In this document: one piece after another, positions 1 through 12,600 of the stretch
Layout of the letters: the number at the start of each line of letters is the position of its first letter
Numbering within the stretch: the stretch's first letter is position 1
Assembly (NCBI GenBank): GCA_026261815.1
Contig: JAMPIT010000258.1
Location: 17,130,501-17,194,500 of the forward strand
Source: Monarcha castaneiventris obscurior
Taxonomy: Eukaryota; Chordata; Aves; Passeriformes; Monarchidae
Direction: 5' to 3'
Length of the DNA: 64,000 bases
Made by a program: the position numbers and the translations under genes
The notes under the pieces: model-generated
The model's database searches: none
Seen by the model: the letters and a program-made list of their open reading frames with translations, nothing else
What the model was told of the DNA's origin: nothing

Positions 1-96
1 AACTGAAAGACAAGATGCTTTGTCCAACTTATTGCAACAGCCCAAACTTATCCCACTAGAAAACTGAATATAGGTTATGAATAGAAGACCGACGGA

Positions 97-165
97 CAAA
101 ACAAAAACCCCAAACCAAAAAAAAAAAACCTCAAGCAAACAAAAAAAATCTCCAACAACCCTCCC
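97..165. repeat. A/C-rich low-complexity tract
   Basis: Runs such as acaaaaaccccaaaccaaaa and caaacaaaaaaaatc, the same kind of sequence as at 23976-24075. Confidence 0.8.
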
Positions 166-471
166 TCCTCCACAAACCAACCAACAACATAAAACTAAAA
201 GCCTCCAAAATGAAATCTCTATGTGCAAAATACAATTTAGGAAAATTTTTCCCACGATAACAATTAAAAGACCATTTGACTAATCTAGTTTGGGAGGTAG
301 AGCAGATTATCTTGGGATGATAGGGAATCTGTTCTGCTGGCAGTTTTGGACAAATCAGAACATCTATTCTAACAATCTCAGCGACACTGAGCAAAACAAA
401 ACCAAAAAACTCTCAAGTTCCCTACTTCTGTAACTTAATGACAGGGAGGAGGGGAAAAATTCCACCCGCCT

Positions 472-484
472 CCCCCCCCCCCCC
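472..484. repeat. Poly-C run (13 C)
   Basis: Uninterrupted cytosines, preceded by ccacccgcct. A likely site of sequencing-length ambiguity. Confidence 0.9.
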
Positions 485-3410
485 AATTCTGTGCCACTTG
501 ATAAAAAAGCAACCAACTTCCAACAGTGAGGCTCCCACAAGAGTTACAAAGAAATTATTATGAAACGTAATTTAAATAATAACGGCTTGATTAAAAATAT
601 CCAGTCAAGTATTTCTTTTCCAGCAGAGGGCAGTGCACAACCAGCAACCACCTATCAAGAAACAAACTGAAGGTTTTCATTGAGACCTATAACTGCGTGC
701 ATTAACAATGGATTGGCTCTAACAGAATCTTATCTGGGTAATCTGAATTACACAGTTTACATACAAGAGGCAACTGCTGTAGAATGATGTTTGTGAAACT
801 TCTGTTCCTGCTAAGTAGAGAAACATTAAAAAAAAAAGGCAAATATCTCTGTCTGAAGCCTTACTGACAACACTGATGATCTTTGAGTTGGATGAAAAGT
901 CCGTAGTGACAGAGATGTGTAAAGTCCAAGTCGGCCACATGGGCATACTCCTTTTCTCCTCAACAAAACACATTCCGTCTGATAATTCCACCTTCTGTGA
1001 TAACTGTTGCCCTTGCTGCAGTTGCAAAAAGTGAGGAAAAGAAGTTCTCAAACCACCCTACAGACTCAGAAAGAACCTTCTGATCATGGGGTGCTTTAGT
1101 GTCAGGCATTCCTCCCAGCTCTGATACTTAATGCTGTCAGGCAGTGTAGAAACTTTCTGCTCACAAGTCCCAACTCGCTTCCCAACAGGCAAGTCTCTGC
1201 AGGAGTGTGATACACAGCATGAACAGGAATACACTGGAGTTGGCAAGTTTTCCAGAGAGGTGACGAGTTCTCTAATAGATTTCCATGTCTAAAAAAGGCT
1301 GCTTGCAAAGAAATTTCACTGTCATCAGGAAAAACTCTTTCCCAAACTGTGGCTACTTGTCATGCTGACACAGATTTTTTTCTAACTTTCCTAAACATAC
1401 ATACACACATACAAAGCAAAAGTTTACTTTTGATCACTCTCTTACCAGAGTACCTTCAGCTAACAGAATGGTGAGAGTCAAACACCCACATCTATATTGG
1501 ACTGGCATCCACCCTATTATGAATCTGTGCAATTAACTATCCAAACCGTGCATCAATAAATCTCATAACCCTAAGTTCCCTGAAGTTGAATTAAACCCAC
1601 AAAATGTCCCATCTTGCAATGCTATAGATAAGGATCAACACATTGGAATGTCATCAAAATTTTATTTTCAGTTGCACTAACCAAAGCCATGATGAATGAT
1701 GGTAATTTCTATGACAGTTTGCTTTCTAACAAAATCAAGGAAGAGTAAAAATAAGGAGAAAAATGAACACTCTGGGGCTAAGACGAAAGAATCCTTCAGC
1801 AGAACTTCACAAGAGACTCCTTTTCTGCAGTTGTAACTTCCTTAAACCAGCAACAGTTTTTTTCAAGTCTGAATCTAAATATAAACTTCCCTCATGACCA
1901 TGCTGAGCAGACAATCAGTCATAAATTTTGCAATTTTTCCACTAATGGAATAAAATACAACTCCAAAACCTCAGGCCATAGTAATATTTCTCAACTCACT
2001 GCTGATACGTATTTCTGTAATTATTAAGCACTATTTCCACAGGAAATGCTTGAAAGGTTTCCATGAAAGGAGGAGAGACATCTCTTTTTTTTTTTTTTCT
2101 TTTCTCCCTGATATAGCCTCAATAATTACAGCACAGATTTCTATGAAAAGATCCTTAAGTATTTATAGTGAAGAGGAATGGAACAGAAAGCTATCTTTAG
2201 TTCACAAGAATTTCATCAAAATGACTCACAAAAAAATTCTCTGACACACTCAAATCTGCCAGCACTTGATTCTTTCTCCCCTGCTCCAGGAATCTGTTCC
2301 ATGGATGTGCAGACTCAGGGTGTGGGAAGAACCTGCAGAGACTACCAATGGATCTATTATTTGGTTCATAAAACTTGTAAAAATCTCACAGAATGTACAA
2401 CGTGCTATTGTGTCCCTGAATCTCTTTCATGACTTGGGTAGCAGCCTGACTCAAAGCAGTCTGGCCTGTTTTCACTTCTACCATAAAAGGGTTTTTTTTG
2501 AAAGAGCCATTTAACTGTGACCATGGTTTCAGCAGCACTGTGAATACAAAGGAAGAGTTGAAGCCATATGGACACTTCAGTACACTCAGACTTCAGCACA
2601 TCACTACATTTTTCCCCCCTTAGAACTTGCTTTTGCATAATTAGCTCTCTTTATATACTGAATGAACTAATACATCAATATTCAAGATGTAGTAAACTGC
2701 AACTTGTGAGAGATGTAATTTAGATTAAAGAATTAGAAACCACAGTTCATCTGTAGAGAACATTCTCTTAAAAAAAAAGATTAATTCCATAATCAGTGCT
2801 TTGTCTTGTATTTTGAGCAGAATAAAACAACAGAAAAAAATCTATTTATTTTGCCTTTCTTCTGTTCAGAGTACTTCTGAATACAAGGATTTATTTATAT
2901 TATTTTCAGTGACTAGATTTCAGCAAAGAAAGGTTTGTTAAAAAGCAAATTGCTACACTCAGCTTCAAAGTTTACCATCAGTCTATCTGCTTGTAGTCAC
3001 TACAGCCACAACAGACATCACGATGTTCTCACTGTGAACCAGCACACAACCAAAACCAGCACACTGAATCAGCACACTGAACCGTGTTACTCTTCCTCAA
3101 GCCCAAATGAATTCTCCACATTCTATTTACAGTATGGTCCAGTTCTGAAGAGATGTTGATCACTCCCCAGCAGGAGCACATTCCAAACAAGTATTAATTA
3201 CCTTTCTTACGGGACTCACAAGAAACTCCAGTAGCATATTTACACCACTGCAGAAACAGTGTTGATTTGCAACTGTGAAGATGCACGGTCAGCTCTGTGC
3301 TCAGATCTTTTTGTAAAATGACTTTTTAAATCTAGCTGGTTTAAAACTAGCTGCTTGTCTTGAAGGACAATAGGTATGACTGTGCAGCCTGATAAAGCGG
3401 ATCAGTTATG

Positions 3411-3830
3411 AGGAAGGCGTCTCTCTGAATCTTCCCCAACAGCCACCTGCAACTGGTGTGTCAGGGAGCAACAGGGGTGGGGCCGCTCCCTACGGGACAG
3501 CGACAGGGGGCACAGGGTGGGCAAGGTGCTCACAACAAGGTGCAGTCCCACAGCGCCCAGAGGCAACCAAGGTGAGCAGGGCGATGACACCAACAGCTCC
3601 TATCACATTCCAGAGAGCCTCAGGCCAGAGAGGTAACAGGCCGGGTATAAAGTCCGTCCCGAGCTTCCCACACAGCCCTTGGGAAACAGGACCAGGGCCA
3701 GACACACCCACTGAGCAACTCAGGAGGGATCTGAAGGCCCCACGGTGATGCAGCCCTTGCTCAGTGGGTGTGGGTGGAGCTCCCAAGTGAGGCTGGCCAG
3801 GACACCTGAGAACAATTAGTGCCCTCAGGG
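3411..3830. other. GC-rich block with inverted repeat, unclassified
   Basis: A 400-base GC- and CpG-richer block within AT-rich intron. It contains a TATA-like gggtataaag at about 3645 and a perfect 16-bp inverted repeat (cacacccactgagcaa at 3703-3718, complement at 3757-3772). Overlapping ORFs of 60-100 codons occur on both strands without protein-family resemblance. It could be an old LTR, another interspersed repeat or a regulatory island. I cannot classify it by eye. Confidence 0.45.
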
Positions 3831-5870
3831 CCCTGACACACTACATTTGCTCAGGACCGTAACTCTTGGGTAGAATTGCCAGAAGCCAAACCACCCTAAC
3901 ACAACTTAAATTTGTGCCATGCATTACTTTCAAGATAATGCAATTCTTTCAAGGCAAATTAATCCGAAGTCTCTCTTCTCTTTACAGCCTGAAGAGCAAC
4001 ATGAGAGAAACACGAACCGTATCAAGACTTTACAATGACAATGTACAATCAGTTCCAGTGTTAGTTTTTATGTATGAGTGATACACCACACATGCTTCAT
4101 GCCCAAGTTTATATGTTTTCAGTCCGTAAATCAACACTTCTCTGTTGAGAGACAATATTAACTATATTTTCCTGTGCACCAGAAATATAAATCTCTCACT
4201 CAGAACTTTCATATCCTGAATCAGCAAAATAGGATTCCCAAAAGTGCTCTTGTTGTTTTCTCCCTCTTCTCTTACTCTTTCCAATTTAAAGGGGTTTTTT
4301 TTCCCCACTTAAGCAACATCTGTCAAAGCCTACCTGCTAGTTCAAACTATGTATATACAGATCATATACCAAAGAGACTTGTGCAAATTGCAATGGTGGT
4401 ATAAACATGCCAGAGAAATCTGTTTTTTCAGCTTGAGAAGGTTAGTGTTCTGCATTTTACACCTGACTTAACACTGCCACCATAATGTATTTGAGGATCT
4501 GGAAAATTTATAAACATTAATATATTAGTTACCATAGGGTAAGACAATGAACACATACTTGATAAAACTGAAGCCAACAAAGGGAGTCCAAGATCCTGTT
4601 GGTAAGAATTCACCCACAATTTTTACAGTTAGAGTTAACTGATAAACAAAATACTGATGAGAAACCTCCTTTATTTATGATTGATTGATTTCTGTGTAAG
4701 AACACATTTCTGGAATTAGTTTTGTTAGCAACACAAACTTTTACAGCCAAAAAACGTTTTGGGGAGTTATATTTATTAGAAAGCAGTTTCTGCATATTTT
4801 TCAAAACTGTAGTTTGAGATTTCTTGTCTAGAATTCCTGTTATAATACCACTGAACTAGGTCCAAACTCACAGTTCACTAAAGGTAAGGATATAGACAGG
4901 AAAAACTGAAAAAGGAAGGGGAAGAGAAGGGATTGGCAACCCTTGTATTCTTCCTCTTAAGTCTCTTTTCCCCAGGCTTTCCTCCTCAACATCAAAGTTT
5001 TAATAACTAAGCTTAGCACCACTGCTATTGACAAGAGTCCAAGACAAGCTTCTACTAGAAAAGATGAGAAACCACATTTATAACACAGAACTTGCTGCAA
5101 CAAGACAAGACACACATATTGATGAACTGGCTCGTGATACCTCTGCCTTCTACTTAGTCACATTATTAAAACTGTAACAGCATACTCCGGACAGCACAGT
5201 GCAAGATACACAGTAAATTAAACACAGCAATTAACATGTCCACCACTTTGTTGCCTCTGGCATCCCCTCCTGAGATGGCTTTTGGCCTTCTCTACTTTAC
5301 CATATCCCAGCTTTGGGCTGGGATTGAGGCCAGGGACCTCACAACACTGAACTACCTGTTCAGAGCAGAAATCCAGCAGCTGTTCTGAGAGCCCTGTGGC
5401 AGCCACTTTTCCAGGGATCTTTGTGTTCTGCTCTTCCCCTTCTCTTCCACAAAACCCTAATTCCTACATCTACCCCAGCCCTTGGCAGAAAGTCCAGCAG
5501 AGGACTCTGCTACACTTTCAGACAATTACCTTCCTTTGACAATCTCCTCCCAACACTGCATTACAATCTCCTAGTTTACTTCTTCAGTCAGCCTGAGCCC
5601 TAACCTGGGCACCTCTTAAATTTCCCTCGACTGTGAGCATCCACAGGGGGAGTTCTAGCAGCAAAACCCCATTGAACTGGTTCTCCTCAGTCTCCTCCTC
5701 ACCTGAACTTCTAACCTGTAGCAGAAATTCAGGTGTCTGAGAAATTCAGGCTGTCCACCTTAATAGCTATAGAAATATCCTATGTTAAGGATAACCTGTG
5801 CTTATCTGACACTTCTCAGGAAACAGAAAAGGCAGGGAACAAAGCCCAACAATTAGAGAAGCCCATTGTT

Positions 5871-5930
5871 AAAACACATTTTTGTTTAATATGTTAAATA
5901 GAAAACACATTTGTTTAATATGTTAAAACA
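5871..5930. repeat. Two-copy tandem duplication (about 30 bp unit)
   Basis: aaaacacatttttgtttaat at 5871 is followed directly by a near-identical copy starting at 5902 (aaaacacatttgtttaatat), both ending in atgttaaa. Intronic. Confidence 0.85.
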
Positions 5931-6638
5931 TATTTCTATAAGCCAGATTTTTGCAAGGTTCTGAGGAATAATATTCACTTAAAACACGTTGAAAAGTAGC
6001 AATTCAGTAAAAATTACAGCATTACAAGAGACTCCCAATAAAGAATCACATCCCTAAGGCTTCTTCCAAAGTCTCTCCGTTGCCAGTCTGGGATTGAGTT
6101 TTGAATACAATTTATGAATGTTCCAGGGTACTTTTTATTTACTCTTAACAAAATACGCACACTGATCATGTACAGGAGATCTCACAACAGGAGAGCAGAA
6201 CTCACAACTTTTCCAGGATTCCAATTACTTTTTTGAACCAGAAGTGAATTTTTAACTGTAATTTTAGTAAGTATAATTCTAAAACTGTAAACCTAAATTT
6301 GACATTTTTATGATATTTTCAGACATGATTCTTTACTTCCCCAGAAATCCATAAACAAAAAATACAGCTTCTTTTAATCTGCTAACAAAAGCAAGAATTT
6401 AAACAGTCACCATGTAACTGCAAAGAAGCCTCAGTATAAAAATGCAACCTACATCCAAAGTACAATGCCCACAGGTATTTCACTGAAGCTTTAAGAAAAT
6501 AGTCTGACATGTATAATTTGTTTCTCTCTACCAAAAGATAGACAGCTGCACTATTTACCTACAAATGACTGGAAATGCTGTATTAGTGCTGGGTGTACAC
6601 CAAATAAAATATTTTAAGGGTAAGAAACAGTACCTTAC

Positions 6639-6678
6639 CTTAACATATTCCAATGTAGGATCCAGAATATTCTGATCT
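6639..6678 (-). CDS. BCAR3: BCAR3 coding exon (40 nt, linker before SH2 domain)
   Basis: Small internal exon of the BCAR3 adaptor. On the minus strand the acceptor reads ccattttcttacag and the donor is AAG|GTAAGG. The first base (A) completes the AG left by the 20.5 kb exon to give Arg. Thirteen codons follow, DQNILDPTLEYVK, ending at a codon boundary. As I recall human BCAR3, the matching stretch reads RDPHLLDPTVEYVK just before FSKERH and the SH2 domain, so both order and phase fit. The exon is too short to find by ORF length. It was recognised by its splice sites, its phase match and its family peptide. The next (SH2) exon was searched for in 1-6638 and not found. Confidence 0.9.
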
Positions 6679-9600
6679 CTGTAAGAAAATGGTACCAGGA
6701 GAGAAAGGACAGACAGAGAAACAAACAAAAAAATGGTGAGTCCAAATATAACCTCTTACTGAAGAGATGCATTCATATGAGCAATATGCTACTACTCACA
6801 TTAAAATCCTCATTAAAAGCTGTGTGTTAGAGCTCGATGGCCTATGCTATCTAATTTTTAATGAATATATAAATCACTGCTTTCTTCTAGAAGGACAGGT
6901 AGTGGAGCCAATAGTAATTCATTTGAGAAATAAAGTTAATTGTACCATTTTAAGCAAATAAAATTAATCTTTGCATTTCAACAGATGGCTGAAATACTTA
7001 CTTTCCACCTAAAGTATTTGAAATAAATTTAAAAGAGCTCTCCCAATGGCTTTTGAATTTATAACTTTGCTTTTATGTTTTCCCGTTTAAGGTACTGCCT
7101 TTGATAGCGCTGGGAGGGCACTGCTAACAGGAAATAGAAAGTACTGCATTCAATTTCTATATATGCAAAGTTCTCAAAATAATCATAATTTCAGTATCAC
7201 AATTATTTGAAAGCCAAATAATCAAGTCCTTTCCCTAATTTAAAAAGAAAAGATCTCATCATAGGTTTTCTATACAGACAGATAGCAAAAGCCACAGAAG
7301 CCTAAGTGAAGAACCTTGCACTGTTACAACTCTTTTCTTAAAATAAATGTTTATTTTTCTTTCTATTTCAAAGCATTTTGTACATTTGTTTTGATTTGAG
7401 AACTAGCAGGTTAACAGAGTTTGCAGTACATGACTGGATGTTTTCTACAGAACCTGGGATGACATGGTGCTGCCCTTAAACTACAAACATGTAACAGGCG
7501 CAATGAAAACCGTGCAAACTTAGAGAGGATCAGGCACTCGTTACAGCAATCAAGTTTGCCACTTGGACAACAGATACTCTAAATTTAGGAATAGGATCTT
7601 TGGTGGAAGCTGTTACAAAATGTAACACTGGAAACCTAATAAGCAGCTTCAGAAATGTAGAAACTGGGTTACATTGGAATTAATCAATCCAGAAAACAAT
7701 CTCTGAATTTCCTATGTTGTTCTGAATGTAACTGCATATAATCTGAAATGATATTATTATTTTATACTCAGTTTTCAGTCTGGTTTCCTAACAGCTTTTA
7801 CTCCAGAACACTGAGCCTTCGCCATAAAATGATGGTGTTCAACTGTTCAGGCTGCATCATGTATTACTGTTTCACATTATCTCAGTAGTTATCAAGGGTC
7901 AAGTTCCATTCTCAACTGATGTTCAAAAGAATAAAAAGCTGGAAAATTCAATGGAAATAGAATTTGGACCATTTGAAACTTTTTCCTATGCAATATACAA
8001 AGAAGGGTCAGCTTGGTAACTATGAGCATAAAGCATGTACAAGCATAGCAGAGAAGGGGTGAAGCACAGAGGGAAAAGAAAAGAAAGCTTCTGAACAGAA
8101 GAGATGTTTTCCTTCTCGGCACTTTTTGACTGGGGGAAAAAAAAAAGCCAACCATTTTTAATCAGTTCAGCAAAGTCATTAAGCATGCCTGAATTCTTCT
8201 CGCATTCAAATGATCTGTGGGAAGTTGTTCCAGTACCAAATGCTCCTGAAAAACTTCGTAGTTTAGTTCTTTTCTTGCCTGTGGAATCTTTCAGGACAAA
8301 GGGCCTACCAGCACTGCCTGTGCACCACACTCCAAAAGAACAAACCTGCTTACTCTGGCTGTGAGCACGTTTTGTTAGAGTCTGCACTCACAACCTGCAC
8401 TCCTGCACACCAGCCTTCCAACCACACTCCTCTGCTCCCACCTTCTGCTACAAGGAAAAGGATCTTTAGGATAGATCAAGCCAAACCAAACCAAAAGAGG
8501 GAGAAAAGCTTTAAGATGGAACAGTTTATTTACTGATACATAAAGCAGGAAATCCAGAAGAGAGCAGAGAATGATGTGCCCTACATTTCTTTCAGCATCC
8601 ACATGACAAAAGTGCTTTGAAAATGTTTGTCTTTGGGAAATGGATGGGGTAAAAAGTATCTTCACAAGTACTGTAGTATTTAATCTGGTAAGCTGTCCCA
8701 CAACAAAATGTACAAAACCCTGCAATTCACCATGAGCAATACAGAAAAATGTTTATGTTGGAGCCCTATACACCTCAGATACCTGTCTCCTAGCTGACCT
8801 ACTCCTCTCTCTCCCCATATTCCATTGTTATCTAAGCCTTCATCGCTGTACAAATTTTTTAAAGTTATCTTCAAGGAATGGTAACTTTCATTGTTGTGCA
8901 GCAACTAATAGTAAAGATTAACAACTGCATTTTCCTGTCATTCGATTCCGCCACAATACATGCAGAAAACCAGATTAAGCAGTTAGCCCAAATAACTAGA
9001 AGGCAACCAAATAAAACTAGCTCCTGAATATCAGCTCTCTGTTAGCAATGATGATGGGTTCCTGGTGAAGGAAATCTATAATGTCATCAAGTTAAGAAAA
9101 ATATAAAGCACATTTTTTCCTTTCCATTTGCCCCCTCAAAGAATCTGAATAAAAAATGGTGAACCCACTCTCTCACTTATTATATTAGAAGATCTGCAGA
9201 AAAAAAATAATACTTTCAGATTACTAACAGATAAGATGGAAGAGAGTGGCCCCTTCTGCCATCTCTCAAAATCAATTTAACTGAAGGTTTGTTTCAATAA
9301 TAGTAAATTCTTATCTTTCATCAGATTTTATTACCTTTCAAGTAATGCTAATGTTTGACTTTACAGCTGTATTCATTTGCACCTGTTTACCTACAGCATT
9401 TAAGTATTAAGAGTCTGCACATAAGGCAACCAGTCCTGTGCAAACTGTGCGTTCACAGATTGGATTTTATTAAGTATTTTGGCTTCCTAAAAATCAGATA
9501 AGATACTTCCATTCAGATAAAAAGCATATTTAACACAGAATGATGTCTCTGGAACAGAGAAATCTTCAGAATACCTCAAGTAGAGGTAAATAAGCAGTAG

Positions 9601-12600
9601 GACACACAGTATTGGCTTCATGCTCTTTCCATACTCCTTCTGTCACAGAAAGGAATTTAAGACTCCCACATCCATTTTGGGTATTCATACTGCTGCCACC
9701 TCTTGCTATCACCTCATTTCGTGACAAAACAAAATCCCCTTCCAGCATGTTTTTGCTCATAGGAACAAAAAAGAAGACAAGAAGCACCTGACTTGCAACA
9801 TGTAATGAAGCCATTCTCCTGAGTAGTGCAAGTCCTCTGTTGACCCTCCTCCACAAGCCAAGGTCTGTGTGGAAACCATGGTAAACACTCCTTCAGTTGT
9901 ATCTGACCACTAAAAGAAAGCATCACAATCTCAGCCCTCATGATTCTGTGGCTTTTCCTAGCCAGAAACACCTTCTCTCCAGAGACTGACATCTGAAAAC
10001 ACCTTTTTCCCTGCTGGCTGATCTTGCAGACATACAATCCTTTAATCTCTCCCTAGCAGTCCTTGGAAATGATCTCAATTTCTTTTCAGGCCAGCATTAA
10101 GACTCTTATCAAGATTCTCATGTGTTTTTTTTCCCATGTATGGGTTTCTTGCTGATACGGCTAAGAAAATACACAGAGCTTGCAAACAAGCGTGGAGCTT
10201 CAGGAACCCCTGAAAAAGATGAAGGCAAGACAACAAAAAAAGTGAAGTTGCTCTTTTGCTTCCCTCTTCTTCTCCCCATAGCAACATTTGTTCCAACAAT
10301 GAAGAATTTGGTGTCATACTGGTTGGCATTGACTGACTATGAGCAAGTGCTGATACATTTGACCACTATGAGAAACAAAGTAATTTCTCAGAAAATAGGA
10401 ATTATAGTTGTATGAGGACCCCTTCAAATATAACTAGAGCTGACTGAGATGAGAAAAGGGAATGCAATTCAGCTGTTATTGGATGCTATTTTTCCACTTG
10501 CCAACACCTGTAAATGACAGTCAAATGTGTGGGAAGAATTAAAAGATTTTTTAAAAAGCCATTTTGAAGTTGTCACCATGAACACTCACTGGCTAAAATG
10601 AAGGGAAAAAAAAATCACTGTAAGCAACTCGAATCATATTTCTGGTATGACAAACTACATACTGCTATACAGCCAACTTCAAATCCTGCATGGATTTGAA
10701 GACCATGATCAACCAAACATGAAAACTGGGTAAAGAAAACTTTAACATCTGCATAACTAGTCACTCTTCTAAAACATTTGATAAAATTCTTATGTACTCA
10801 AAAATCAATGCTGTAATTGAAAAGCTGAATCCTGGCCTTCAACCCTGACATCCATTATTCAGTTCATTGGGCAATGGAGAATAGCCAGAATCTCAGTAAC
10901 TCAGACATAAAACTGTTTTTCAGACTCTGCTGTTTGTCCAATAGCTCTCTATATGACTGTTTCAATAAAAAAATCTTTAAGCAGATATCCTGTAATCTTT
11001 AGCTGTTTGATTCTATGGAAACCTCCACCTTTCCAACATTGTACACTACCTCCTCTTATCATTGTTGCTATCAAAAATCCTGCAACATGCAGAGCTTGAC
11101 ACATTAAGCCCTATTAAGCATCTGCTTTGTCCAGGCCCTTGGCATCCTCACAGACCAACCAGCTACAATTATAAATTAGCTGTGATAACCTTAACAAAAT
11201 TAAAGTGCAGACACAACAGTAACATCAAGTTGCCCAAATCCTCATTATCATTCAACTCCCATATTACAACCATTCTTACAGTGGTGGAAACTGCTGAGTG
11301 GCCCTGAATCATCTTTGTGCTACTTCACACTTTTGTAACTGTACTTGCAGGAAAAACATTGGGACACACTGCCAGTACTTGATGTCTGAAAACATGTTTG
11401 TTTGTTTATTTTAAAGTGACTTTTGCTGGGGACATTTTCAAAAGCATCTCCTTCCTATCCCATTGAAAGAGAAATCATGAGAAGAACTATCTTCTCAATA
11501 GTTCCAACCCCACTGCTGCCAGTGCCAAATCTGAGTAAAGGCAACAGAGACTCAAAGGCAGCCTGAGGCCCTGAAAATGTACCAAGCTGTCGCATGGCTG
11601 CTAACACAGACAGAACTGCTGTAAAATGACCAGATGGGATCAAATGACTCCTTCAATTTGTGTCTTTGAAATCTCTCCATCTCTGTAGATTTTTGAAATA
11701 CACACTCCTTAAGTATGAAGGTGCAAGTTTAAGCATGCTGGACATGGCATGTTTCAGGATATGTAACGCAGACTGATGTTATTTGTACTGTAAACTAGAG
11801 TAAAAGATCCACTGATTTTATCCCCCAGCAGCTTCTGCTCCTCACATGCACTCCTGCTACATTCCTAAGGGCATTCCACTCTTCTGTCTACAGCTGCACA
11901 GCACCACGGGCATGACTCATTCAAACACCAGCAGAAACAAGTGCAAAGTGCTGTGACTAACTGTGGAATGACCTGCAGTTCACACAAGAACAGCAGGGAC
12001 TCTTCGGTGATTAAAACTCAAGAAGAGATGCAACGTACTTTTCCTTGAATTAAATGAAATCTCAACTTACTCCTATTTGTTCAGAATGCCCCAGCAGAGA
12101 TAATGTTACTGTCATTTACTTTTACCACTTCAATCTGCATCCCTCGAACTTGCTCCAGTTTACCTACTGCAGCAGAAAAATTGACACCATTTTTTCTACC
12201 TTTTCTAAAAGATTTTCTGTTTCTGCACCACACACAGTACCAGTCTGTACAACCTATTCAAAAGCTCAGACTAGACATATTCATTCTTTTTTCTCTATTT
12301 TCCTTAACATCTACGTTTACCAGAGCCAAAACTCTGTCATTCAAAGCCCTTCTTAAATATTTTATCCCAAGACCTATTCTGCCAAAGTGGTGGTTGGGCA
12401 GCAAGACTATGGCTTATCCAAAACAGACACTATTACTACAAACTTGTTCATGTATGTGCTGTTGTCTGTTGACTTGTATCTTCAGCTGGCAACTGTTTCC
12501 AGTGAGTGTTTTAGCTGCTGTGCAGTTATCCTGAATCCAGCGCCACAAAATTTTAAGTGTTCAAAATCAATATAACCTTACAAAATGAACATGCATATTC

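Larger units (their letters stand above)
1..6638 (-). other. BCAR3: BCAR3 intron downstream of the 40-nt exon (runs off the window)
   Basis: No further coding exon was recognised. I looked for the next BCAR3 exon, which should carry the start of the SH2 region (human FSKERH onward), and did not find it on the minus strand. Content is AT-rich intron with the A/C-rich tract, the poly-C run, the GC-rich block and the tandem duplication listed separately. Confidence 0.7.

Noticed and set aside
3458..3786. 96- and 98-codon ORFs on opposite strands
   Set aside because: They lie in the GC-rich block, overlap each other on opposite strands and show no family motif.
1..6638. Search for the BCAR3 SH2 exon
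   Set aside because: No minus-strand stretch encoding the expected continuation (FSKERH..., then the SH2 start) could be found, so the rest of the gene is taken to lie outside the window.
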